Part shown: piece after piece, positions 20,380 to 30,753 of the stretch | Position numbering within the stretch: position 1 is the first letter of the stretch | How the letters are laid out: every line of letters starts with the position of its first letter | Origin: Diphasiastrum complanatum | Lineage: Eukaryota > Streptophyta > Lycopodiopsida > Lycopodiales > Lycopodiaceae | Reading direction: 5' to 3' | Assembly: GCA_029204225.1 (NCBI GenBank) | Contig: CM055095.1 | Coordinates: 24,647,190-24,711,189 of the forward strand | Length of the DNA: 64,000 nt | Notes under the pieces: generated by a model | What the model saw: only the letters and a program-made list of their open reading frames with translations | What the model was told of the DNA's origin: nothing | Databases searched by the model: none | Program-made: the position numbers and the translations under genes

Positions 20380-23300
20380 ACTCTCTTTTACCCCCTCTTT
20401 GATATTTTTCTCCAAAAATAATACAATGATGCAAACTTTATGTTTGTCTGTTAGGGTCTTTAGACAGTGGCGCACCATTGGTGTGATGTAGCTTGAGCTC
20501 AAGGAATCGATGTTGTCGAATATATACAATGTTGGACTATCCCAAGCGGATGCATGAACGGCCATAAAATTGGACCCATCAACTCCGCAACCGATCGCTT
20601 CATTGCCCTGTGAGGTCTTCACTTTACAAAAAAACTGCCATCCAAGTGTCGGCGGTGCTAGCGGTGCTCCCATGTCAACCTGTCGAATGCTTTGCATATG
20701 TTTTTCTTTTATTTTTTCTACACATTGTCTCAAAGTAGGCGGTATTTTATTTTGAAGTATAGATGAAATACTTCTTGTACTACTTGTCCCCGCTCTAATT
20801 CAATCACAAGCAAATTTTTTATTAATGGTTGTGGACATCCATTTTATTGTATCTCTATCATACACCAAGTTCTGTGGCAAATCAGCATCCAACGAAATAA
20901 AAAATTTTACAATGTGCAAGGAAGACATTTCTTTCACAATGTTAGCTGCTCTCACCTCGATATTTTTTTTTTTGTTCCTTTTACCGAAGTACAACTCGCC
21001 TTCCAAAAGTTTCTTCAGAACACGATTACATATCGGATCTAGAAGGAACCACAATACTCTGAACCATCGAATAACCAATGGCATGCTCTTCACTTTATGC
21101 ACAGTGAAGTCTGGTTCATCGTATGGCAAGGACCCGGCTACATAACGTTTCATAACCTCCAAGAAGCTATTAAATACTTCATCGAAACAAATAAGATTAA
21201 AGTATACTCATCAAATTTTTTGTAGAGATTTTTTAATGGCAATTTTTTGTTTAAGGCTCCAACGTTTACACTCCTCACAACGCCACTGAGACTTTGGTAG
21301 AACAAGGCCATACGATTATCCATATTCACTCCTTTGATGTAAGTGGGTCGTCTCAAGAAGATCCATATCTCACGTGCATGTTCCATAATAATAGGCAGGG
21401 TTGTTTTCTTCTGCATTGCATGTGGTTGGAAACTCAAGTGGTCTGATTCCAAAATGTAACGCGCCTCGTCTTTGAATATGCATATAAAACAATGCACATA
21501 GGCGAATAACAAATTATACAATGGTTTTGCAAGCCTCGTGTCTCTCGCAGCTATTTCAGTACATGCATAACAGAAGTGTTGGCCATCTATAGGCTTAAAT
21601 GTGCAATGTGACAAAAGTCTATTTTTGCACAAGCCATCCATTCTTGAGCCCTCATTAGTGTCCACCTCCATTGGATAGAGTTCTTTGTATTTGGTGATTG
21701 CCTCCACCATATCTTTTCTTTTGAACTCGCGGTAGGTCGCCGCGAATTTTTGAGGTCTATCAAAGACTATGACAGGGTCATCTCCTTTTTGGAACATCAT
21801 TGGTCTTAGACACACATTTATTAATGATGGTGGTGGGCCATTTTGCATGCACACTGCTTTATACAATTGCTATGTGAATGAGTAATCAAGGGCTCGTTGG
21901 TTGGTGAAAGGGAGGCTGTAGACATATTCCTAGAATCTACCCTATACATGTTTCTTCCCCAAATATAGCCGACATCATCCGTAGAGTATGCATCAAGATT
22001 GACATTTGTATCACCCTCGAAGTTCTCCAACACATCTTCGGGATCAGATTATGATACAAGGTCCTCATAAGTTGATATTCTCATGTCAGATATATCAAGC
22101 CTTGGTCGGATTGCTCATTTGCCCGCAGTTCCAAGGCGCTTAGCTATCCTTCTTCCAACTACAATGTCATCCTCAACAAGATCCTCACTTACATGTTTGG
22201 CTATTTTTTTTCTACGCCCCTGTTTTGCAGCATGAGCTAGAGTGGAAGAAATTGCCAGTTGCGGATCAGTGGTATCTTCAGCATCCACGAGAGTGGATAT
22301 TTCCGCCACCACTCCCAAGATTCCTTGTTCTTCCTCTGTGTCTTTTAACATGGCATGGATATAAGAAAGGGCAATCATGCCTTCAACAAGATTGCCTTCG
22401 TAAATGTGCAAGGCACCTTCTGAGTCGTAAATATCTGGTGACTCAGTGAAGTGAACAGTATTTGCACATGAACGAACAACATGGCATTCTTCTCCATTAG
22501 GCCCCTTAGTCATGAATTCCACCTTATCAACAAGGACACCTTCAGGCATTAAAATGGCACGAATCAAGCCAACAATCTCAACATCATGCATTGTAAACCC
22601 AGGCTTGCCCACTGAAACCTTAGAAACAACCACAAATGCTTTCATGTGTAAGTTGTTTAAACTCGGCTTCTGCTAAACTTTCCAAGCTCTTGTTAAGAAA
22701 ACCGGGGAGCCATCACCAACGTGTCTCATAATTTCTACATCAACGTAGAATGTCTGCCATCACACAAAGGAGGTTATAAGTAGTCCGCGACGGTTGGGGG
22801 AGGCATCAAAATAAAAAAAAACAAATTTAACTATTGCATTCCCACCCGTCGCAAGCAAATAGACATATGTAATTGTGAAATGAGCAACACAAACAAGCTA
22901 AAAGGAAAAATGGTGAAACATAATAGCAACAAGTAATGTTCGTTACCAGAAGGTATGTGGTGCTGACGTCTATACTCATCACTCTCTTTTGACAAAGCAA
23001 AAGCAATAGCTGCCTTTTGTGTTTCCGACAACTTTGCACATGCAATGTTGTATAGTCTTTCTTCAGTGACTGAGTGGGGTCTATGTTCCCAACAATTTTA
23101 AGCACAGTACTACAAAAATATAAAAATAAGATGAGTGGTGATGACTAGCATCAACATTTTGAAATAACAATTCAATCCAAGACAAAGCTAAAAAATAAGA
23201 AGTACATACTTAAAAATGTGTCTCCATTTGATGGATTGGCTACTGTCCACTAGTAAAGTGAGACGATTACTCGTGAGAGAACCACGTTTCTCCCATGCCA

Positions 23301-23406
23301 ACGCACTGCGTGAATTTGCATGCAGTGCTTGAAGAATCAGAGAAAGATCAATATAGATGATTTTCTTGTTGTGTCTGATCTCGAATGCGAATGTGTCTGC
23401 TGTCAT
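20380..23406 (-). pseudogene. Multi-exon coding remnant of unknown family
   Basis: Several minus-strand open stretches are too long and compositionally normal to be noise. 23406-23210 (MTADTFAFEIRHNKKIIYID) has a GT donor. About 23080-22947 ends LSKESDEYRRQHHIPSG before GTAACG. 22645-22115 is 176 aa, basic near the end (KQGRRKKIAKHVSEDLVEDD). 22033-21821 is acidic. 21866-21150 is 238 aa with a Cys/His cluster (CYACTEIAARD). 21162-20800 and 20733-20380 (LGWQFFCKVKTSQGNEAIGC) continue it. Stops separate some blocks. I do not recognise a family. It could be a host gene, or an accessory gene of a DNA transposon, truncated by the Copia element at 20366. Confidence 0.45.
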
Positions 23407-23407
23407 T

Positions 23408-23659
23408 TGTGTGACTGAATTCTCTTATTCATTTTAATTCTGCATCTTGGTTGAAACTATGTTGAATGCTGCATTAATTTTATAAATGTAAATCAGCAGT
23501 GTCTGGCTACGCTCTGGAGGACCGTAGGAGCGATTCAGCAGGCAGTGTCCAGCGATCGCATCTGAACTCCATCCGAGTCGCAAAAGAGTCGCCATTGATT
23601 CGCCTTCGCAAAAGCTTCTATTTCTCATCGGTGGAATCAAAGCATCTCACACTCTTCAG
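23408..23659 (+). mobile_element. 3' part of a Copia LTR (1-1.3 kb family)
   Basis: Lies directly upstream of a PBS. It ends TTCTCATCGGTGGAATCAAA, then CACACTCTTCA. The left boundary is set only by the neighbouring exon. Confidence 0.5.
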
Positions 23660-23672
23660 TGGTATCAGAGCC
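23660..23672 (+). other. Copia PBS, initiator-Met tRNA
   Basis: TGGTATCAGAGCC, with an outer partly decayed copy (GTGGAATCAAAGC) at 23631-23643. The doubled arrangement matches 1403-1463. Confidence 0.8.
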
Positions 23673-23775
23673 TACCTATCTTATTATAATCTGACATAGC
23701 CAAGAAGCTATCAGATCCACGATGCCAAGCATTCAGACAATCAACCATTAACAAGGGAACAAACTCCAAGAAGCA

Positions 23776-24752
23776 ATGGCTTCAATCAGCAACATGTAGA
23801 GCAAGATTTGCACATTACTTGATTCTTCGGGATCTAACTTTTTAGCCTGGAAAGATTGCACTTGGAAAAGAGTTCAAGATGCAAGATCTTGGAAAAGTTC
23901 ACTACATACTAGGATTAGAGATTGACTTTCTTAAAGATAAGGCTTTTGTATGTCAGTCCAAGTATGCTCTTTAAATGTTAAAAAAATTCAATATGTTAGA
24001 TTGTAAGAGTATAGAAACTCCTATGGAGCAAAATGTAAAAGCCCTAACAAAGGTGATGAAAGATCGTTCGTGGACATCACACTTTTTAGGAGTCTTATAG
24101 GCTCCTTAATTTGGGTCACAATAACTAGACCTGACATAAGCTTTAGTGTTCATGAGTTGAGCCAGGCTATGCAAAATCCTACTATTTATCATTGGAAAAT
24201 GGCCAAGAGAGTGATTAGATATATATCTTCAACTTTTGATTATGGTTTATTGTATAAAAGTGAAGATCTTTCTATTGTTGGTTATTCTGACTTGGATTTT
24301 GCAAGTGATAGAGCAGATAGAAAATCTACAAGTGCTTATGTCATTTATCTTGGAGGAAACTTGATATCTTGGCTTTCCAAAAAGCAAGATATTGTATCAC
24401 TCTCATAATGCGAAGCTGAGTATAAGGCACTCACTACAACAACAAAGGAAGTGCTTTGGATCAAGAGGTTGCTAGTGGAGCTAAAGATAATCATGGAAGA
24501 GGATCTACCTATGATCATGTGCGACAGCATTTCAGCCCAAGCTCTTGCCAACAACCCGATATTCCATGCAAGGAGCAAGCATATCGAAGTTGCACATCAC
24601 TTCGTGAGAGAGAAGCTCATTGGAGGGGGAAATCTACTTGGAGCACATCGACAGATCATCTTGTATTGTTGATATGCTCACCAAACCTTTGAGCAAAAGT
24701 TCCTTCATCAAGCATAGAGCCAATCTTGGAGTAATACCAAGATCCATGTTCT
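23776..24752 (+). pseudogene. Chimeric Copia: gag start fused to RT-RNase H of another family
   Basis: From 23776 the frame reads MASISNM, then a stop, then SKICTLLDSSGSNFLAWKD (family A gag). After 23858 the sequence switches to RT: LGKEFKMQDLGKVHYILGLE, closest to the 34-36 kb element. It continues through ITLFRSLIGSLIWVTITRPD, YSDLDFASDRADRKSTSAY, STSNPIFHARSKHIE-type RNase H residues (ANNPIFHARSKHIEVAHHF) and a frame-shifted tail. The RT catalytic YVDD and all of integrase and protease are absent. The copy is followed by a polypurine tract (AGGAGGAG) and family B LTR. Confidence 0.88.
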
Positions 24753-24772
24753 AGTCAATATAGATTGTTTTT

Positions 24773-24780
24773 AGGAGGAG
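24773..24780 (+). other. Polypurine tract
   Basis: AGGAGGAG immediately precedes the LTR start, the usual plus-strand primer position. Confidence 0.8.
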
Positions 24781-25575
24781 TGTTGAAATGGAAAAATAAT
24801 CCATCTTGATTTTAGGCTTGCTACAAATATTGTACTATGCAAGTATGTTGTTCATAAATGCAAAATGCCAAGTTTGGCCTAGATAGAACTCGAGCTACAT
24901 GGATATGTCATACCTAGAATGATGAGTACAACTTGCATATAGATTGTAGACATAGAATTAGCAAGATTATGCTAGTAGAAACTCGTGGCAATTCACATGC
25001 ATTAATTGTAAGTGATCCATAGTGACATGCAAGGCATGCACAAAGTGTAATGGACACATGCATGATGATTTGTACATTTCTAGTTAGAACTAGGACACTT
25101 GGAAAAAGTTGGTAGAAATTTATGCATGAGATGTGACAAATGTCACATAGACTCTAGTTTTCACTTTAGATGTCATTAAATGATGGATGGATGTGGTTCT
25201 ACCTCGAGCTACCTCAAACTCCATAAATATGTGTAGCTCTCCTCATAATTTTTTATGAAGAACCAAAGCTTTGTAGCTATTTCTTGCCATTTTGGATCCA
25301 CACAAATTTTGCTTGTTATCTCTCTATCTTTCTCTCTCTAACTCGTTTTGAGGCTAATGCTAATACACTGATGTCTTGTACTTTTGCTCATTTATGATTC
25401 ATTGCTATCATTCTCTGATGCTTAGCATGCTAGATTGTGGTTAAGCCATAACTTCTATACTAGATCTTGCTAATCAATCTAGAATCAGGTTATTGTGCTA
25501 ATCATAAAGCTTAATTAGATCTATCATACTTGTGGATCTTTCCCACACGTGTGAATTCTAAAAATTTTGTCAACA
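24781..25575 (+). mobile_element. Family B Copia 3' LTR (795 bp)
   Basis: Starts TGTTGAAATGG directly after the PPT and ends TTTTGTCAACA, with TGTTGA/TCAACA inverted termini. It contains CACACGTGTG at 25544-25553. Inverted homologue at 10636-11412. Confidence 0.9.
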
Positions 25576-25860
25576 GTTATCCCTTGCAAATATGGTTGGT
25601 AAATGAGCTCGAATACAATCTATTCGGCACCCTAGGGGGACAATATACCATGCGGCAATTCGACGATGGCGCTATGGCGAACCTTCAGAAAGAAAAAGCA
25701 AGGCTGGAAGTGGAAAACAAGCAACAGCAGCTAGAGATCCAAAATCTCACCACTTATTTCGCCTGTTGAAAACTGCATGTAAAATTGTAGTGTCGGATTT
25801 TTCGCCTGTGTAGAAACCCGTATAGAACTGCAGTGTCGCCTGTCAGAAGCTATATGTAAA
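25576..25860 (+). other. Unassigned stretch with a short coiled-coil ORF
   Basis: 25670-25766 translates ANLQKEKARLEVENKQQQLE, a heptad-like segment before a stop. Downstream are short imperfect repeats containing AGTGTCG (three copies, 25790-25870). No identity is recognised; it may be Copia debris or a captured exon. Confidence 0.35.
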
Positions 25861-25879
25861 AATGCAGTGTCGCATCTTC

Positions 25880-25993
25880 ATACCTACAAAGGAAATGACA
25901 GTTGATATCTTTACAAAGCCACACAGTAAAGCTTTGTTTGAGAAGTAGCGAAGAAGATTGGGGTTAATCCAATTGCCCACTTAAAGAGAGAGT
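25880..25993 (+). pseudogene. Copia RNase H end and polypurine tract (family A)
   Basis: The plus strand reads TKEMTVDIFTKPHSKALFEK, a stop, then RRRLGLIQLPT, the standard copia pol terminus. AAAGAGAGAGT serves as PPT just before the LTR at 25994. Confidence 0.8.
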
Positions 25994-26643
25994 TGTAGAA
26001 CACCTCAACAGACAAATCTCGGTTCTACTAACAAAGTGCACAGTCTAATTGACAAAGGATGAGAACTTAAAATTGTCGCGAAACTCGAAACATGCTTATT
26101 GTTGTTCAAACTCGAAACTTGAACTCGAAACCGTCACGAACAATAAATTGTCGCGAATAACAAATTGTTGCGAACAGATAAACTGTCGCAAACAAGAAAC
26201 GAACTTGACAGATAAACTATCGTGAACAAAAATCTTTCGAGTCTAGAAACGTAACGTTTTTTGAATACCAACCGTTTTAACGGTTAGATCGATTATTACA
26301 GAAGGAAAAAGGCCAAAAGACTTATCTTGTGACAATATAAATACATGTACACTTACTCATTGTAAACCAACAAGACAACAAGAGATGTATACAGATGTTT
26401 CAAAATCAGAGGTCATCAAAGTTTCTCAACAGATGATTTTTCTCTTTTGTTCTGATTGCTAAAATTGTCTATTACACTCACGCATATATCTCTTAAATCT
26501 GCATGCTTTATTCAATCAAAGTAGAAACTGCTCTATTAGTACATAGACCAAAATCAGACACGATTGAAGACAATAATATTAGTTTGATTTTTTCAAACTT
26601 TCATCGTGTTCTCTGAAGGAGAATTCTTAGTATTTTTCCTACA
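25994..26643 (+). mobile_element. Family A Copia 3' LTR (650 bp)
   Basis: Runs from TGTAGAACACC to TTTTTCCTACA. Inverted homologue of 16598-17297, without the 33-bp duplication. The internal repeated GTCGCGAA/AACTGTCGC motifs are the same U3 repeats. Confidence 0.88.
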
Positions 26644-26719
26644 TAGATTTCATTTTCAGGTCTTTCTACTGGTCCTTGTGGAAGTGAATGTTTTTTTCGT
26701 AAAAAAACATCTTTTGAAA

Positions 26720-27129
26720 GACTCTTTCCAAGTTTCGAATTCATGTAAAGTGAGGTGGGGCTATCATGCCCTGTGAATGCAAGATGGATTTTTTTTTTCG
26801 GAGCGTTCATAAAATTTCTAAAAGATGTTATTTGCCAAAAAGCACGTGTAGAAGGAAGTATGGTTGAAGATTGGATGACACAAGAGTCTTCGTTTTACAT
26901 TAGGGTACTTGACACAATCATATCCAAGGGCTCCAAGATTGTGGCAAGTGATGAGGAGAGGAACAAATTAGAAAATATTCCACAAGGAAAAGGAATGTAT
27001 GTGAGATTTTTCGAGTGTATGAGAGACAATGTTTGCACTTATACAACACACAAGAATGATCACCTTGGATTGATTTATATGATAGAAGGCGGTGGTGTTG
27101 ATCACATAGGGCCTAGGCTAAGCCTCTAG
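26720..27129 (+). pseudogene. CACTA transposase fragment, DUF4218-like
   Basis: The plus strand encodes VNARWIFFFGAFIKFLKDVI followed by CQKARVEGSMVEDWMTQESS. This fits the CACTA TNP2 DUF4218 pattern (RWMYPFER...LK..V.N.ARPEGSI.E.Y...E). The remaining 75 residues, with ASDEERNKLENIPQGKGMY, are not assignable. The N-terminal TNP2 core is missing, and a Copia LTR ends at 26643. The assignment is by motif pattern only. Confidence 0.6.
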
Positions 27130-27700
27130 ATCAATGCAACATTTCATGGCTATATGAAGCCATGAATGATACTTGTGCAAGTGGAAAATAAATATCAAAT
27201 TCAATGGGAGATATTGCACATGGTTATAGTTGTCATGTTTGTCTCTAAATCAAACTCATCATTATGTATATATATATATATATATATAAACTTACGTACA
27301 GTTTTGCGCATGTGTATGGGTGCACCATGCATGCTCCTCCCCTCACCCATGCATGAGCTTTTTTTGAACTAAAAACTTAAAAAAATAGGATGCATGTATG
27401 GGGAAGGAGCATGAATACTAAAACTTATATATATTTAAATTTATGTACAGTTTTGCGCATGGGTGAGGGACCCCATGCATCTTCCTCCCCTCACCCATGC
27501 ATACACATGATGGGAGGGGATGCATGTATGAGAAACAGGATGCATGGCCATGCATATACAATTGTGAATTGCAATTTATCATTGACCATTGTACTCCTCC
27601 AAGTAGAAGTTCATATTAAGTGGATTTTTAAGTTGGCCACTTTATAATTAATGAATGATCATTGGCCTTCAAGTTTTATAATTATTTGTAACGGCATAGT
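27130..27700. repeat. TA array and GCATGGG/CCCATGC palindromic repeats
   Basis: A (TA)n tract at 27263-27288 is followed by three related units (27308-27360, 27390-27420, 27455-27545). They are built of ATGCATG, CCTCCCCTCACCCATGCAT and their reverse complements, each able to form hairpins. The same motif family recurs at 30754-30900. No gene is seen. Confidence 0.7.
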
Positions 27701-27880
27701 CGTTCTCTCTCTCTCTCGCGCGCGTTTGAAAATTAGACGGCTAATATCTCTCTCATTCGTTTGGAAATTTGGAAATTGGGCGGCTAATCTCTCTCTCTCT
27801 CTCTCTCGATACCTCTATTGCGCGTTTTGGAGGATTTCTGGATCGTGATTATCTCTCTCTCTCTCTCTTGCGTCATTTTA
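27695..27880. repeat. Three CT-rich microsatellite tracts in a duplicated unit
   Basis: CTCTCTCTC tracts at 27703-27718, 27788-27808 and 27852-27868. The first two are embedded in a repeated GACGGCTAAT/GGCGGCTAAT unit. Confidence 0.75.
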
Positions 27881-27966
27881 GGAAGCACTACTACCTGGAA
27901 ACAACGGATCACGCCAGCTGTCTGCGATACATTTGATTTCAAAGAAAGGCTTGATGATAGAATCCG

Positions 27967-28075
27967 TATGATAGGCCTGCAACGGGCATTAGAAGAGGCT
28001 GCATTTGCACTACGAACGTATGATAGGCTGCCACGGGCGTTGGAATAGTCTTCATTTGCATTTGCACTACGAACA
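27967..28075. repeat. Two-copy tandem repeat of about 50 bp
   Basis: TATGATAGGC, ACGGGC, TT-GAA and CATTTGCACTACGAAC recur in order in two adjacent units. A third partial CTACGAAC/TTCGAAC unit lies near 28155. Confidence 0.75.
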
Positions 28076-28265
28076 GCAGCGCCTCTATCAAGGAATGCTA
28101 AGAACAGCAACACCAACTACCAGAGTTGGAAGATCATCTGAGTCTGCATTTGTAGTTCGAACATCAGCGCCTCTATCAAGTCCTATCAAGTCTGCATTTG
28201 TGCAATGGAAAAGTATTAACCCATGTATGTTGTCTTTTCTTTTGGGTCATGTGATATATAAATAA

Positions 28266-28456
28266 TCTGACATCAACCCACACAGAATCAGACCAAAGAT
28301 GAGAAGCTACAGCCTGAGGCCACGTTTCACCTATCAAGAACTTCATGAACTTGAATAGTAACGACTTCAAGAACTATAAAAAACAAGCAGAATAGTAATG
28401 ACCTTCAAGAACTATCCATGGACTGAGCATAATTCCAAAATCTAGGATAGCAATTG
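28266..28456. other. No recognised gene; short dispersed repeats
   Basis: Contains two CTTCAAGAACTAT repeats. AAAGTATTAACCCATGTATG occurs at 28211 and 28457, the latter at the break of the expansin homology. Confidence 0.5.
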
Positions 28457-28483
28457 CAAAGTATTAACCCATGTATGATGCCT

Positions 28484-28840
28484 TGAGTTGAAAAGTGCAG
28501 TGCTCAGCACCACTGCGCTGGTTCCATAGCCGGTGTTGTAAAGATTTCCATAACCACATACACCGCCTGCCAAATGCACGCAGTTTAAGATAACTTCCAA
28601 CATCTAAGGACACAGAGCATTCAAGCTAAGGTGATCGCTGGGAGCATATGCAACTGAAGTGCTTCTAACAAATAGGGCAGCTTAATATAAATGAAGATAA
28701 AGAATCAGCAACTCACCCATAGTCCCAGACGCATCACCACCTCCGTGGCCTCCATGGACATGGACCTGAACATGATCTCACGACTACCGCAAATGCGATG
28801 ATTCTCACAACTAAGACAACCGCTTTTATTCCTGCAGAAA
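28484..28840 (-). pseudogene. Expansin pseudogene, 5' part only (two exons)
   Basis: Minus strand. Exon 1 ends at 28717 with HVHGGHGGGDASGTMG, preceded in another frame by a hydrophobic signal-like segment (VVLVVRIIAFAVVV). A GT-AG intron runs 28716-28567. Exon 2 starts at 28566 and reads [17 protein letters not shown] then [11 protein letters not shown]. Across the splice, phase 1 gives [21 protein letters not shown], cut here for length: the conserved expansin N-terminal domain start (GH45-like double-psi beta-barrel). Homology stops at 28484, so the catalytic-like HFD region and the C-terminal domain are missing. A frameshift separates signal peptide from mature domain. Expansins loosen cell walls; this copy cannot. 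Confidence 0.85.
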
Positions 28841-29231
28841 AGTCGTCATGAGATTTCATTGGTCATATGCACGGTAGCAAAATACTGATATTTACATTAC
28901 AGGAAAAAAATAATGGATAAATGGATTATGAGAAACCTAGGCATTACAAAGCAAGTCGTTCCAACAATGTCAGAGGACGTTACTTTCTGTCACTCATGCT
29001 CACAACATCATTCAGAGTATAACAGAAAAATGCCTCACCTCACTTCACTTCTTTACTCAGTGAGTCATCCAACAATGTCTCACCCACTTTCCTTTTTCAG
29101 TCACTCAAATCCACAATGCAGAACAGCACAACTAAAACTACAAAGGTTTTTTTGAGGATTCTAAGCAAAAGATAACAACACTATAACAAAACCAAAACCA
29201 TTGCTTTTTTGGTCAGACTTCATTCAAAGTA
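28841..29231. other. No recognised feature
   Basis: An 80-aa plus ORF at 28913 has no recognised domain; three CACTCA-rich blocks repeat loosely. Confidence 0.4.
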
Positions 29232-29580
29232 GACAAAGGATCGAATTTTCAAATGACTTGAATTTTTCCAGCGACTCGATTTTCAAATGATGGCTCGAAT
29301 TTTTCGAAAGATCGAATTTTTTTGAAGACTCGAATTTTTCCAAAGACTTGAATTTTTGAAACGACTCGAATGTTTTTTCAAAGACTCGAATTTTTTTGAA
29401 GACTCGAATTGGATTGAATTTTTCCAAAACTCGAATTTTTTTAAAAGGTCGAATTTTTCCGAAGGGTCAAAGAACTTTTCATACTGTCAAGTCGGGGCTC
29501 AAATTTTTTCGAAGACTTTAATTTTTACAAGGACTCGAATGTTTTCAAAGACTCAAATTTTTCCAAAGACTCAAATGTTA
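29232..29580. repeat. Minisatellite, about 20-bp unit
   Basis: About 15 imperfect copies of GACTCGAATTTTTCCAAA with variable A/T lengths. Translations in both directions (SNFFEDSNWIEFF and similar) are artefacts of the repeat. Confidence 0.9.
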
Positions 29581-29715
29581 GATATTCGAGATACGAGATT
29601 TGCGAGATCGGCCATCATCCAAATCATCGGCCGCCAAACGACATACTGAAGTTCCAAATCATCGGCTGTCATCTAGATCGGCCACCATTGCCCATCAACG
29701 ACGGGCACTCTTTAC

Positions 29716-29745
29716 TATATATATATATATATATATATATATCAT
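29716..29745. repeat. (TA)n microsatellite
   Basis: Pure TA run, followed by TCATAGTGGCACGTGGTACC. Confidence 0.95.
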
Positions 29746-30672
29746 AGTGGCACGTGGTACCGCCATTATGGTATTTTTGCGAAAAAAAAAAAGTTTTTTT
29801 TTTTTGGGTACCGCGGATCAGTATGAATCCACGGTACCACAGTGGATCCTCGGTACCGGGATCCGCGGATCCTGGATCTATGATATATATATATATATAT
29901 ATATATATCATAGTTGCACGTGATACCGCCATTATAGTGCAGCCCAAAAATCCGCGGTACCAGGGCGGCACCATGTTTTAATATTTTTTTTCTTTTTTTA
30001 AAAAAAAACAATTTTTGTAAAAAAAAATAGTGGGCAATATGGGTATCATCTTGAAGCTCTTGATGAGAGCAGTGCATTTATGCAGATTGCTGGTGCTTTA
30101 GCTACAAAATGTGTTAGACAACTAAATAATGCACCTCTCAGTTTAATAGTCACTAGTTAACCGTGAGCTCAGATCTGTAAGGCCCCCGTTATGAGGAGAA
30201 GCCATTACTGAACACGATTGTTAGTATAGGGTCTATTGTGAGACCATGATGGTTATGAGATGACTAGATTACAATTTTTATGTAGCAGCAAGTCTTGGGG
30301 GATTCGAGGGGTGGTAGCCCCCGGAGAAAAGCGGAGTCCGGGGGATGGTAGCCCCCTAGCGGGGGGTTTGGGGGGCAGAGCCCCGCAACGGCGGTACGAC
30401 CTCTTCATGATTTGGCCTTCCGACTCCCTGAGCAAAAACACACTTTTTAGTGTTTTGCATCCCCTTGGTCCTTTGGCTGTTCGCTCTCGTCAGAACCAGC
30501 AACCTACATAAACGCACTGCTCTCGTCAACAACTTCAAGCTGATACCCATATTTGCCCACTTAATTTTATTTTTTTTTTAAAAAAAAATTTAAAAAATAT
30601 ATTATATATCATGGTACCGTGGATCAGTATGGAACCGCGGTACCGGGATCTGCGATCCTGGTACCCTAGATC

Positions 30673-30680
<8 letters not shown>
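29746..30680. repeat. Fold-back element with nested inverted arms
   Basis: 29979-30095 and 30496-30604 are inverted copies (AT-rich outer part, then AGTGGGCAA-ATATGGGTATCA and GAGAGCAGTGC blocks). Outside them both sides carry GGTACC/GGATCC-rich palindromic DNA: GGTACCGCGGATCAGTAT at 29808 and GGTACCGTGGATCAGTAT at 30611. (TA)n runs lie at 29881-29909 and 30676-30720. TATATCATAG-GCACGTG-TACCGCCATTAT is directly repeated at 29741 and 29903. The structure resembles a non-autonomous fold-back/MITE-like element with no coding capacity. Confidence 0.7.
30283..30395. repeat. GC-rich palindromic block inside the fold-back element
   Basis: GGGGGATTCGAGGGGTGG, TAGCCCCCGGAG, GTCCGGGGGATGGTAGCCCC and GGGGGGCAGAGCCCC form overlapping short hairpins. 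GC content is strikingly unlike the AT-rich surroundings. Confidence 0.7.
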
Positions 30681-30724
<44 letters not shown>

Positions 30725-30753
30725 ATATTTGTGTGTCACATTTGTGCCTATGT

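Noticed and set aside
20380..20733. Methyltransferase or giant-virus origin for the unknown segment
   Set aside because: Only loose residue patterns suggested this; no diagnostic motif is present.
29232..29580. CRISPR-like regular repeats
   Set aside because: Unit spacing is contiguous with no unique spacers, and the sequence is clearly a plant nuclear genome.
29669..30077. ORFs of about 100 aa with Ile-Tyr runs, both strands
   Set aside because: They are translations of TA microsatellites and GGTACC/GGATCC palindromes; the same holds for the minus ORF at 45781-46089.
30283..30395. CpG island or rRNA fragment
   Set aside because: Short palindromic GC block within a fold-back element; no match to conserved rRNA segments and no gene next to it.
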